NCBI RefSeq assembly: GCF_013408535.1
Contig: NZ_JACBZA010000001.1
Span: 248,001 to 312,000, forward strand
Source of the DNA: Actinopolymorpha cephalotaxi
Lineage (GTDB): Bacteria; Actinomycetota; Actinomycetes; Propionibacteriales; Actinopolymorphaceae
Length of the DNA: 64,000 nt
Direction of reading: 5' to 3'
Shown piece after piece: positions 53,668 to 61,826 of this stretch. Every line of letters begins with the position of its first letter. Position 1 is the stretch's first letter. A model generated the notes under the pieces. That model did no database searches. It was not told where the DNA came from and saw nothing but the letters and a program-made list of their open reading frames with translations. The position numbers and the translations under genes are program-made.

Positions 53668-55275
53668 ATGGGTTCGGGCGAACAGTCGGGTGAGCGTCCG
53701 GGCTCGCGCTCGGACGAACGCCGGACCGAGCTTCCGGGCCAGCGTTCGGACGCTCCGGAGACCGCGCCCGAACAGCCCACCGCGTCCGAACAGCCCACCG
53801 TGCCGGACCAGCCCACTACGCCCGAGCAGCCCGCCGTTCGCGAACATCTCACCGTGCCGGACCAGCGGACCGAACTCGACCGGTTGCGCGCCGACCTCGC
53901 GAGTGTCCAGGCAGAGGTTGCCTCGGTCCGGGCGGAGGCCGCCGAGGCCCGGGCGGAGGCGGCCCGGATGCGCGCAGGTCAGCCGCCGGCCACCCAGCCG
54001 CCGGCTGCCGAGCGGCCGCGTACGCCCGGCCGGTGGCGACTGCCGGTGGCGATCGCGCTGGTGGTGCTGGGCAGCCTGCTCGCACCGCTCGCGGTGGCGG
54101 CGGTGTGGGTCAAGACCGAGGTCACCGACACGCAGAAGTACGTCCAGACGGTGGCGCCGCTGGCGAAGGAGCCCGCGGTCCAGCAGGCGGTGGCGACCGA
54201 GGCCACCGACGCGATCTTCACCCGCCTGCACGTCAACCGGCTGATCAGCCAGACGGTCACCGCGCTCACCTCGCGCAGCGGGATACCGCCGCTGGTCGCC
54301 GACCAGCTCACCGCGCTGATCGGCCCGATGACCTCCGGCATCCACGGCTTCGTCCAGTCCAGGCTGGTCGACGTCGTACGCAGCGACCAGTTCGCGCGGG
54401 TGTGGGTGCAGGTGAACACCACCGCCCACCAGCAGATGGTGCAGGTGCTGTCCGGACAGTCGAAGGCGGTGGTCGTGTCCGGCAACACGGTGAAGCTGCA
54501 ACTGGGGCCGTTCATCGACGTGGCCAAGAAGGATCTGGCCGCCCACGGCCTCGGCATCGTCAACAAACTGCCGAACATCAACCCGAGCATCCCGGTCGCC
54601 CAGACCAAGGACCTGGTGAAGGCGCAGAACGCCTACGGGCTGCTCAACCGCCTGGGGGTCGCGCTGCCCGTGCTGGCGGTGGTGTTCCTCGGCCTCGGCG
54701 TCTTCCTCGCCCGTGGCCATCGCCGGATGCTGGTCGCCGCCGGCCTCGGACTGGCCGGCGGCATGATCGTGCTGTGGCTGGCGCTGGCCATCGGCCGGAC
54801 GTTCTATCTGGGCTCGGTGCCGCCGACCGCGCTGCCACCGGACGCGGCCGCGGTGATCTTCGACACCTTCGTCCGCTTCCTGCACACCAACCTGTGGGCC
54901 TACTTCGCGCTCGGTCTGGCGGTGGCGTTCGGCGCGTTCATGACCGGGCCGTCGGTGACCGCGACGCGCACCAGGTCGGTGTTCGCCCGCGGCATCGGCT
55001 GGCTGCGTACCAGGGCCGAGTCGATCGGGCTGCGCACCGGGCCGGTGGGACCGTGGGTGTACGCCCACCGCACGCTGGTCCGGGTCGCGGTCGTCGTCGT
55101 GGCCGCGCTGATCTTCGTGCTGTGGAACGAGCCGACGGCCGTGGTCGTCTGGTGGCTCGCGGTGGCGGTGGGCCTGGCGATGGCCGTGGTGGAGTTCCTC
55201 GCCCTCCCCGCGGGCGAGGAAGGCGAGCGAGAGGACGGCCCGGCGGTGCCGGACGCGGCCAGGGCGCGGGGCTAG
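53668..55275 (+). CDS. Polytopic membrane protein with coiled-coil N-terminus
   Basis: A 535-residue integral membrane protein of unknown function. Residues 1-65 are a Pro/Glu/Gln/Thr-rich tail with PTxxEQP repeats; 65-110 is a heptad-like Arg/Ala/Glu coiled coil; a helix near residue 125 (LPVAIALVVLGSLLAPLAVAAV) is followed by a 190-residue outside domain and four more helices. Similar proteins are found in streptomycetes without known role. ATG 53668 is chosen for GGAGGTGTCG upstream; GTG 53587 is also in frame. Confidence 0.8.
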   Translation: MGSGEQSGERPGSRSDERRTELPGQRSDAPETAPEQPTASEQPTVPDQPTTPEQPAVREHLTVPDQRTELDRLRADLASVQAEVASVRAEAAEARAEAARMRAGQPPATQPPAAERPRTPGRWRLPVAIALVVLGSLLAPLAVAAVWVKTEVTDTQKYVQTVAPLAKEPAVQQAVATEATDAIFTRLHVNRLISQTVTALTSRSGIPPLVADQLTALIGPMTSGIHGFVQSRLVDVVRSDQFARVWVQVNTTAHQQMVQVLSGQSKAVVVSGNTVKLQLGPFIDVAKKDLAAHGLGIVNKLPNINPSIPVAQTKDLVKAQNAYGLLNRLGVALPVLAVVFLGLGVFLARGHRRMLVAAGLGLAGGMIVLWLALAIGRTFYLGSVPPTALPPDAAAVIFDTFVRFLHTNLWAYFALGLAVAFGAFMTGPSVTATRTRSVFARGIGWLRTRAESIGLRTGPVGPWVYAHRTLVRVAVVVVAALIFVLWNEPTAVVVWWLAVAVGLAMAVVEFLALPAGEEGEREDGPAVPDAARARG

Positions 55276-55305
55276 TCATCAGATGTTTGGTCGATAGGCT
55301 GCACC

Positions 55306-56865
55306 ATGCCTTCGCGACGCACCGCCCGCGCCGTTGTCAACGTCGACCTGCCCGGGCCACAGATCAGCAGACACCTGTACGGGCACTTCGCCGAGCACCT
55401 CGGCCGCTGCATCTACGGCGGTTTCTACGTCGGGCCGGACTCCGACATCCCCAACGAGGCGGGCATCCGTCTCGACGTGGTGGAGGCGCTGCGCGCGCTG
55501 AACATCCCCAACCTGCGGTGGCCGGGCGGCTGTTTCGCCGACGAGTACCACTGGAAGGACGGGATCGGCCCCAAGGACCAGCGGCCCGCGATGGTGAACA
55601 CCAACTGGGGCGACGTCGAGGAGAACAACCACTTCGGCACGCACGAGTTCATGGCTCTGTGTGAGCTGCTCGGTGCCGAGCCGTACGTCAACGGCAACGT
55701 CGGCAGCGGCACCGTCCGCGAGATGAGCGAGTGGGTGGAGTACCTCACCCGCGACGGCGACAGCCCGATGGTGCGCCTGCGCAAGGAGAACGGGCGCGAG
55801 GCCCCGTGGCGGGTGCCGTTCTGGGGGATCGGCAACGAGGCCTGGGGCTGCGGCGGCAACATGCGCGCCGAGCACTACGCCGACCTCGCCCGCCGGTACG
55901 CCACGTACTGCCGCGACCAGGCCGGCAACAAGCTCTACCGGATCGCCGCCGGCGCCCACGACCGCGACTACGCGTGGACCGAGGCGCTGATGAAGGCGCT
56001 CAACCCGCTGGGCTGCACCAACCGGCCGCGGGGCTACTACCAGGGCATCTCCCTGCACTACTACACGCTGGCCGGGCCCTGGCACGCGAAGGGAAGCGCC
56101 ACCGACTTCACCGAGGACGACTACTACCGCACCCTGGCCTCCGCCAGGGCGATGGACGAGATCCTCGCCGGGCACTCCCGGGTGATGGACTGCTACGACG
56201 CGGGCGCCCAGGTAGGCCTCGTGGTCGACGAGTGGGGCACCTGGTGGGACGTCGAGCCGGAGACGAACCCGGGCTTCCTGTTCCAGCAGAACACCTTGCG
56301 CGACGCGCTGGTCGCCAGCGTGACGTTCGACATCTTCCACCAGCACGCCCGCCGGGTGGTGATGGCCAACATCGCGCAGACGGTCAACGTGTTGCAGGCG
56401 ATGCTGCTCACCGACGGGGACGCACTCGTCCGCACCCCGACCTACCACGTGTTCGAGATGAACAAGGGGCACCAGGACGCGCACAACCTGGCGGTGCACC
56501 TGTCGACGCAGGGAACGTCGCGGTCCTACGGCGAGAACGACGCCGGCGGCGAACTTGAGACGGTGTCGGTGTCGGCCAGTGTGAAGGACGGCGACCTGCT
56601 GGTGTCGTTGACGAACCTCGACGCCAGTGACGCCCTCACTGTCAACTTCGACCTGCGTGGTGGCGCCGTCGCCGAGCTGACCGGCCGGATCCTCACCGCC
56701 GAAGCACTGAACGGTCACAACCGGCCCGGAGAGCCGGACGCCGTTGTGCCGAAGGCGTTCGACGGCTTCACCCTGGCCGACCGGGACGCCGGTGCCTTCG
56801 GGACCGGCCTGACGGTCGAGCTGCCGCCGCACTCGTTCGTGACCCTCGCGGGCCGGATCGGCTGA
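55306..56865 (+). CDS. Alpha-L-arabinofuranosidase, GH51
   Basis: A 519-residue retaining arabinofuranosidase acting on arabinan or arabinoxylan fragments inside the cell. [20 protein letters not shown] opens the barrel; [11 protein letters not shown] near residue 177 holds the acid/base Glu and [11 protein letters not shown] near 309 the nucleophile Glu. The C-terminal 130 residues are the usual beta-sandwich. The ATG follows TAGGCT by 5 nt, which may be a near-leaderless promoter. No transporter or regulator is adjacent. Confidence 0.92.
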   Translation: MPSRRTARAVVNVDLPGPQISRHLYGHFAEHLGRCIYGGFYVGPDSDIPNEAGIRLDVVEALRALNIPNLRWPGGCFADEYHWKDGIGPKDQRPAMVNTNWGDVEENNHFGTHEFMALCELLGAEPYVNGNVGSGTVREMSEWVEYLTRDGDSPMVRLRKENGREAPWRVPFWGIGNEAWGCGGNMRAEHYADLARRYATYCRDQAGNKLYRIAAGAHDRDYAWTEALMKALNPLGCTNRPRGYYQGISLHYYTLAGPWHAKGSATDFTEDDYYRTLASARAMDEILAGHSRVMDCYDAGAQVGLVVDEWGTWWDVEPETNPGFLFQQNTLRDALVASVTFDIFHQHARRVVMANIAQTVNVLQAMLLTDGDALVRTPTYHVFEMNKGHQDAHNLAVHLSTQGTSRSYGENDAGGELETVSVSASVKDGDLLVSLTNLDASDALTVNFDLRGGAVAELTGRILTAEALNGHNRPGEPDAVVPKAFDGFTLADRDAGAFGTGLTVELPPHSFVTLAGRIG

Positions 56866-56965
56866 GTCACCAGCCTTCCCGGCCGACGGGTGAGCGCCGC
56901 ACGGAGCGGGTATCGAGCGATGAGTGATCGTCGGTTCGTGACTCGTGGGTGGAGGCGGCGTGGTT

Positions 56966-58534
56966 GTGTGGTCTCGACGGGCAGGAGGCGCGGGTGCCCG
57001 GCTGGTGGCGGCGCTGGCCCTGGTGACGGCGGGGTGCTCGGGGCCGGTCGGCATCCCGGTCGGCCCGAAGGCGTCGCCGTCGTCTCTCCGGGATGCGCCG
57101 GCGGCCAGGCCCAGCCCCGTTCGTCCCGCGGTCGAGGTCGAGAACTCCCTGCCCGGGACCACGCGATGGAAGCTTGGCCGGAAGAGCCCGAACGCGGCGA
57201 TCGAGGGATACGCCGACCGGGTGGCGGTTCGGTCCGGTGAGCCCTTCCGCCTGTTCGTCTCCACGACGGCCGACGGCTACCGGGCGGTGGCGTACCGGAT
57301 CGGATGGTACGGCGGCACCGGGGGCCGGGAGGTGTGGCGGTCGCCGGCGATGCCTGGGCGCCGGCAGCCGAAGCCGGTCGTGACGCGGCCGCTCAACACC
57401 GTGACCGCCGCGGCGTGGAAGCCGTCCATGACGGTCCGGACGACCGGATGGCCGGAGGGCGACTACCTGGTCAAGCTGATCTCGACCGCCGGGTACGAGC
57501 GCTACGTCCCCGTCACGGTCCGCTCCACCGACACCTCCGGCAAGGTGGTCCTCGTCAACGCCGTCACCACCTGGCAGGCCTACAACCTGTGGGGCGGGTA
57601 CGACCTCTACCGCGGGCCGACCGGGTTCGCGGACCGCTCGCGGGCGGTGAGTTTCGACCGGCCCTACGACGACGCCGGCATCTCGCGGTTCACGACCAGC
57701 GAGCGGGCCGCGGTCGTGTTCGCGGAGCGGATGAGGCTTCCGCTCGCCTACATCACCGACGTGGAGCTCGCGACGGAGCCGAGACTCCTCACCGGCGCAC
57801 GCGCGGTGATCAGCCTGGGCCACGACGAGTACTGGTCGAAGGCCATGCGGGACCACGCGATCCGGGCGCGCGACGCGGGCACGAACCTCGCGTTCCTCGG
57901 CGCGAACGCGGTCTACCGGCACATCCGGTTCGCGAACACGCCGCACGGTTCGAACCGGCTGGTGGTCTGCTACAAGTCCGTCTCGGAGGACCCGATGCGC
58001 AAGCGGGATCCGGCGGACACGACGCAGGACTGGCGGCAGCCACCGAACGCACGGCCGGAGAGCGAACTCACCGGCCTGGCCTACGACTGTTTCCCGGCTG
58101 ACGCGGCCTTCGTGGTGGTCGACCCGGGGAACTGGTTGTTCGCCGGGACCGGAGTGCGCAAGGGCTCGAGCTTTCCCCACCTGGTGGGCGTGGAGTCCGA
58201 CCGCCTGGACCTGAGCTATCCGACCCCACGTCCGATCGAGGTCCTGTCCAACTCGCCGGTCCGGTGCGGCACGGAGAGAAGTACCTGGGCCAACTCCGCC
58301 TACTACACCACCGACTCGGGGGCGGGAGTGTTCGACACCGGCACCATGAGGTGGGTCCCTGCCCTGGCTCACTCCAAGCACTTCGACGCCCGCACCTGGC
58401 GGTTCGTCGAAGGTGTCACGGCCAACCTGCTCAGGGCGTTCGCCGCGGGACCGGCCGGGCGACGCCACCCCGCGCACGACAACGCCGACCGGTACACGCA
58501 CGGGGGTGGCCGGCAGGCAGGCACGTCGGACTGA
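56966..58534 (+). CDS. Lipoprotein with N,N-dimethylformamidase large-subunit-like domain
   Basis: A 522-residue exported protein. The signal ends ALALVTAGC (lipobox). The main part resembles the C-terminal domain of the N,N-dimethylformamidase beta subunit: TTWQAYNLWGGYDLYRGP near residue 205, DYLVKLIS, LGHDEYWSKAMRD near 290. Members are seen widely in actinobacterial genomes as unassigned surface proteins. GTG 56966 is chosen because GGAGG lies 10 nt before it and the signal peptide then has ordinary length. Function unproven. Confidence 0.8.
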   Translation: MWSRRAGGAGARLVAALALVTAGCSGPVGIPVGPKASPSSLRDAPAARPSPVRPAVEVENSLPGTTRWKLGRKSPNAAIEGYADRVAVRSGEPFRLFVSTTADGYRAVAYRIGWYGGTGGREVWRSPAMPGRRQPKPVVTRPLNTVTAAAWKPSMTVRTTGWPEGDYLVKLISTAGYERYVPVTVRSTDTSGKVVLVNAVTTWQAYNLWGGYDLYRGPTGFADRSRAVSFDRPYDDAGISRFTTSERAAVVFAERMRLPLAYITDVELATEPRLLTGARAVISLGHDEYWSKAMRDHAIRARDAGTNLAFLGANAVYRHIRFANTPHGSNRLVVCYKSVSEDPMRKRDPADTTQDWRQPPNARPESELTGLAYDCFPADAAFVVVDPGNWLFAGTGVRKGSSFPHLVGVESDRLDLSYPTPRPIEVLSNSPVRCGTERSTWANSAYYTTDSGAGVFDTGTMRWVPALAHSKHFDARTWRFVEGVTANLLRAFAAGPAGRRHPAHDNADRYTHGGGRQAGTSD

Positions 58535-58562
58535 CCTGCGAGCCGGCCGCCTCGCCGCTCGG

Positions 58563-58946
58563 TCAGGTGAGGATCTTCGACTTGGCCGCCTGGAACTCCG
58601 CCTCGGAGATGTCGCCGTGGTCGCGCAGCTGGGCGAGCTTGCTCAGCTCGTCGGCCTGGCTGGGCACCCGCGCCGTCGTCCGGACGTACTCCTGGACGGC
58701 CTGTTCCTGCTGCTGGGCGCGCGCCAGCTCCCGCTCGTTCATCGACCGGCCGCGCGCGATGAGATACACGAAGACGCCCAGGAACGGCAGGATGATGACG
58801 AACAGCGTCCAGCCCGCCTTGGCCCAGCCGCCCATGTCGTGGCTGCGGAAGATGTCGCTGATCACCTTCACCAGCAGGAAGATCCACAGGATCCACAGGA
58901 ACAGCCACAGCATGGTGAGGAATGCGTTGAGAAGTGGGTAATCCAT
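58563..58946 (-). CDS. PLDc_N/SHOCT-domain small membrane protein
   Basis: A 127-residue protein with two membrane helices (LWLFLWILWIFLLVKVI, LFVIILPFLGVFVYLIA), a short Arg-rich loop, and a C-terminal SHOCT motif (ELSKLAQLRDHGDISEAEFQAAK), a short helix-turn-helix found at the ends of many bacterial membrane proteins. GGGGGAACGTC precedes the ATG. A second SHOCT protein is encoded nearby at 59727-60065. Confidence 0.85.
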   Translation of the reverse strand: MDYPLLNAFLTMLWLFLWILWIFLLVKVISDIFRSHDMGGWAKAGWTLFVIILPFLGVFVYLIARGRSMNERELARAQQQEQAVQEYVRTTARVPSQADELSKLAQLRDHGDISEAEFQAAKSKILT

Positions 58947-59022
58947 GACGTTCCCCCGAACGAGACCCGTGCACGCACGGCTCCTTCCAGGGTAGGCGTG
59001 CGTGGCTCTCCCGCAGGTCAGC

Positions 59023-59711
59023 TCAGGAGATCACCAGCTGGTCGATGTGCGCGCGCTGCTCGGCGGAGATGTCCACCGGCGAGCCGCTCGCTTCGGTGAC
59101 CGTGTTGCCGCGTACTTCCAGCCGGGCCAGGTCGGCGAGCTTCGTCCCGATCGGTGTCGGTCCGCCGACCCAGATCCCGGCGTACGGCGTGCGCCGGATC
59201 GCGTTACCGGCAAGGAGAATGTCCGCACTGGTGCGCCCGCGCTGCAGGCTGTGCACCGCGATAGCCCCAGGGGTGTGGGAGAGCCGGCCGACGTTGGTGT
59301 CGGTGAGCACGTTGCCGGTGACCTCCACCCGGCCGGGCGGGAAGTTGCCGCAGCGGGAGTAGACGTAGACGCCGGCGAGGTAGCTGCGGGACACCGTGTT
59401 GCCGGTGACGCTCACGTGGTCGCCGCCGATGACCGCCACTCCGGCGCCTTCCGATGTGGTGGTCACCTGGTTGCCGCGGACGCGGACGTACTGCGGCGCG
59501 CACGCGATGCTGCCGAGCCAGCCGAGGTAGATCCCGTGGTCGCGGGCGCCGGTCACGGTGCAGTCGTCGACGACCACCTGCCGGCTGGCCGCGATCTCGA
59601 TCCCGTGGGTGCCCGCCCGGTCCACGCGAGTGTGGCGGTGCCGCCGACGCCGGTCCGGCGGGCAGCACTCCGGCCGCCGCCGCGGCGATGCCGGTGCCTA
59701 CCAGGACAGCC
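59023..59711 (-). pseudogene. Decayed right-handed beta-helix protein
   Basis: A 200-residue frame gives beta-helix coils (HGIYLGWLG, VRVRGNQVTT, VSVTGNTVSRS, VEVTGNVLTDTN, ILLAGNAIRRT) up to the stop. Upstream, another frame encodes a clear Ala-rich signal peptide ending GVLPAGPASAAPP, with no usable start codon in frame and a stop ahead. The two frames meet near 59640 without the first coils of the helix. So start, frame and an N-terminal part appear lost. The live protein would have been an exported polysaccharide-active or surface protein. Confidence 0.65.
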
Positions 59712-59726
59712 CTCAGCCCTCAGCGC

Positions 59727-60065
59727 TCATCGCCTGGTGGAGCCGGAACCCGTCGCGTGCAGGACGTCCAGCCGATGGCGGTAGTCGTCCTCGTCGATCT
59801 CGCCGCGGGCGAAGCGCTCCGCCAGAACGTCGTCCGGGGTCGGCTGCATGGTCGCCCGGGCGGCCGGCGGCGGCGCGTGCGTGTCCGGCGCTTGCGCCTG
59901 AGCGGGAATATGCGGCCGTTCACCGCCCGGGCCGGTCTGCGGGCCGTGGCCGGCGTACCGGACCAGTGCCACCACACCGGCGATCACCAGACCCCAGAAC
60001 ACGATCATGCTGACCGTCATGAGCACGTAGCCCCACCAGCCCATGCCACCGCCGTACCAGAACAT
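59727..60065 (-). CDS. SHOCT-domain small membrane protein
   Basis: A 112-residue protein. A Trp/Gly-rich start (MFWYGGGMGWWGYVLM) leads into a membrane helix (SMIVFWGLVIAGVVALVRY), a Pro/Ala linker and a C-terminal SHOCT motif (DVLAERFARGEIDEDDYRHRL). GGAGACGACG precedes the ATG. Function unknown; such proteins often follow metal-related genes. Confidence 0.85.
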   Translation of the reverse strand: MFWYGGGMGWWGYVLMTVSMIVFWGLVIAGVVALVRYAGHGPQTGPGGERPHIPAQAQAPDTHAPPPAARATMQPTPDDVLAERFARGEIDEDDYRHRLDVLHATGSGSTRR

Positions 60066-60243
60066 CGTCGTCTCCGATCACGGACCGACCGTCGACCGCG
60101 CACCGGCGACGAGTCGATCCGGTAGGCCCATCGTGGCGCGGCCGAGCACCGGCAGGCAGAGCCGCAGGTCGGACGGCAGCTGCCGAACGACCCCACCCCG
60201 GCGCCGCGAGCCCCGGCGAGCGGACCATCGGCGGGCCGGAAGC

Positions 60244-60483
60244 TCAGCGACGGCGGCGGACGCTGATCGTCCCCGCCAGCAGGCCGAGCGCCCAGGCGAT
60301 GAGGAGGGCGCCCCACAGCGGCATCGACACCTCAGGCACCAGCAGCCGAACCGTCGTCGTGGCGGTGTTCTCGAAGATGAAGACCAGTGCGATCACCGCG
60401 ACGACGGCGAACCTCGCCGCCCGCCGGACGCCCGGCCGTGTCCAGAATCCCTGTCGTTCCTCACCTGGCTGTGTACTGTTCAC
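60244..60483 (-). CDS. LapA-domain small membrane protein
   Basis: A 79-residue protein with two helices (AARFAVVAVIALVFIFENT and PLWGALLIAWALGLLAGT) and the linking FENTATTTVRLL typical of LapA-type domains. Start GTG 60483 follows GGGGGGTCTC. Actinobacteria lack LPS, so the role here is not LPS assembly. Confidence 0.8.
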   Translation of the reverse strand: MNSTQPGEERQGFWTRPGVRRAARFAVVAVIALVFIFENTATTTVRLLVPEVSMPLWGALLIAWALGLLAGTISVRRRR

Positions 60484-60785
60484 GAGACCCCCCAACCACA
60501 GCGGTTGAACGCCTACCTCCAGCCTGCGCGCACTTGCCCGAAAGGACAGGAGATCAGCGGATGGCAACCGCCCGAGGGGTGTGGAGACGACTGACCCGGG
60601 TAGGTGTGACCAATTGTGTGCACCCCTGGGTCGCGGCCGAGGTCCGGTCGGCCCGAGGGTGCCGAGATCGAGCGGCGACGAGCCGCGCCCGCGCCGGGTC
60701 CGCGCGAATGGTCCCGTTTGGTGTGGGTACGTGCCAGATCGGTTGAGCAGCAGCCGCTGAGTCGAGTTGTACGGGGGAATCGGCT
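60484..60785. other. Intergenic region between the LapA-like and small acidic genes
   Basis: About 300 bases with no well-supported gene. An ATG at 60561 with AGGAG 8 nt upstream could open a 61-codon frame, but its codon use and composition do not convince me. Confidence 0.45.
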
Positions 60786-61124
60786 GTGGCAGACCTGACC
60801 GCCACCAACCATCCGGAGCCGGCCGCGGAGCCGGCTTCCGACAGACCCGAGGGCCAGGTGCCTGGCCCGGACGGGCCGCGCCCGGCAGCCACCGAGCCGC
60901 ATCTGGCCGGTCGGCGGGTCGTCCTGATCGACGTGGACGAGGAGAACGAGACCGCCCACTACACGCATGGTCACCGGGCGGCCTCGGACGTCCTGGTCGA
61001 CCCGGAGGGCGTTCCCGTCGTGGAGGTCGTACCCGAACGCAGTTGGCAGGCGTGGCGGAAACGCGGAACCGGCCGGTGTCCGGAAGCGTTCCCGTGGCCG
61101 GCCGACCTGGTGTGGGTCGCCTGA
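60786..61124 (+). CDS. Small hypothetical protein
   Basis: A 112-residue product with a disordered Pro/Glu/Ala-rich first third and a compact remainder (RRVVLIDVDEENETAHYTHG, then VLVDPEGVPVVEVVPE). GTG 60786 has GGGGGA 7 nt upstream. No known domain. Confidence 0.55.
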   Translation: MADLTATNHPEPAAEPASDRPEGQVPGPDGPRPAATEPHLAGRRVVLIDVDEENETAHYTHGHRAASDVLVDPEGVPVVEVVPERSWQAWRKRGTGRCPEAFPWPADLVWVA

Positions 61125-61248
61125 GGCCAAGGACACCCGCGGCCAAGGACACCCGCGACTTCGGTTTGACCTGAAGTGCCGGTGGTACGCACTCCCACAC
61201 ATACGCAAGAAACCGTGCCCGACCCGAATCCGAATGAGGACGAACGCC

Positions 61249-61818
61249 ATGACCGACACCAGGCAACAGAACGTCGTCGACCTGCTGCTGGAGCAGCACG
61301 AGCAGATCCGGGATCTCTTCGCGAAGGTGCAGAACGCCCGTGGCAAGCGCAAGGAGGAGCTGTTCAACGACCTGGTACGGCTGCTCGCGGTGCACGAGAC
61401 CGCCGAGGAGGAGATCGTCCACCCGGCCTCCCGGGAGAAGATCCCGTCGGGTGAGAAGGTCGTCGCGGGCCGGCTGAAGGAGGAGTCGGAGGCGAAGCAG
61501 GAGCTCGCCGCCCTCTACGACATGGGTGTGGACCACCCGGACTTCGACGAGAAGCTGGCCGAGCTGGCCGAGGCGGTGACCGCGCACGCCGACCACGAGG
61601 AGCGCGAGGAGTTCTCCCAGCTCCGCAAGGTGCTGTCGGAGGACGAGCTGCGCAAGATGGCCGGAGCGGTGCGGGCCGCCGAGGCGATCGCGCCGACCCG
61701 TCCGCACCCCTCGGCCGGTGAGTCCGCGGTGGGGAACATGCTGCTCGGCCCGCCGGTCGCGATGTTCGACCGGATGCGGGACGCGGTGCGCGACTGGGGC
61801 CGCGCCAACAAGGGCTGA
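61249..61818 (+). CDS. Hemerythrin-domain protein
   Basis: A 189-residue four-helix protein with a di-iron hemerythrin-like site: LLEQHEQIRDLF, LAVHETAEEEIVHP and TAHADHEEREEFSQL supply His and Glu ligands. Members bind oxygen, NO or iron and act in stress sensing. GAGGACGAACGCC precedes ATG 61249. It converges on the metal ATPase gene with a 9-bp gap. Confidence 0.9.
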   Translation: MTDTRQQNVVDLLLEQHEQIRDLFAKVQNARGKRKEELFNDLVRLLAVHETAEEEIVHPASREKIPSGEKVVAGRLKEESEAKQELAALYDMGVDHPDFDEKLAELAEAVTAHADHEEREEFSQLRKVLSEDELRKMAGAVRAAEAIAPTRPHPSAGESAVGNMLLGPPVAMFDRMRDAVRDWGRANKG

Positions 61819-61826
61819 CCGCTCGT

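Noticed and set aside
53149-55068. 639-codon minus-strand frame over the membrane-protein gene
   Set aside because: Runs through the toxin end and a clear plus-strand membrane protein; no domains.
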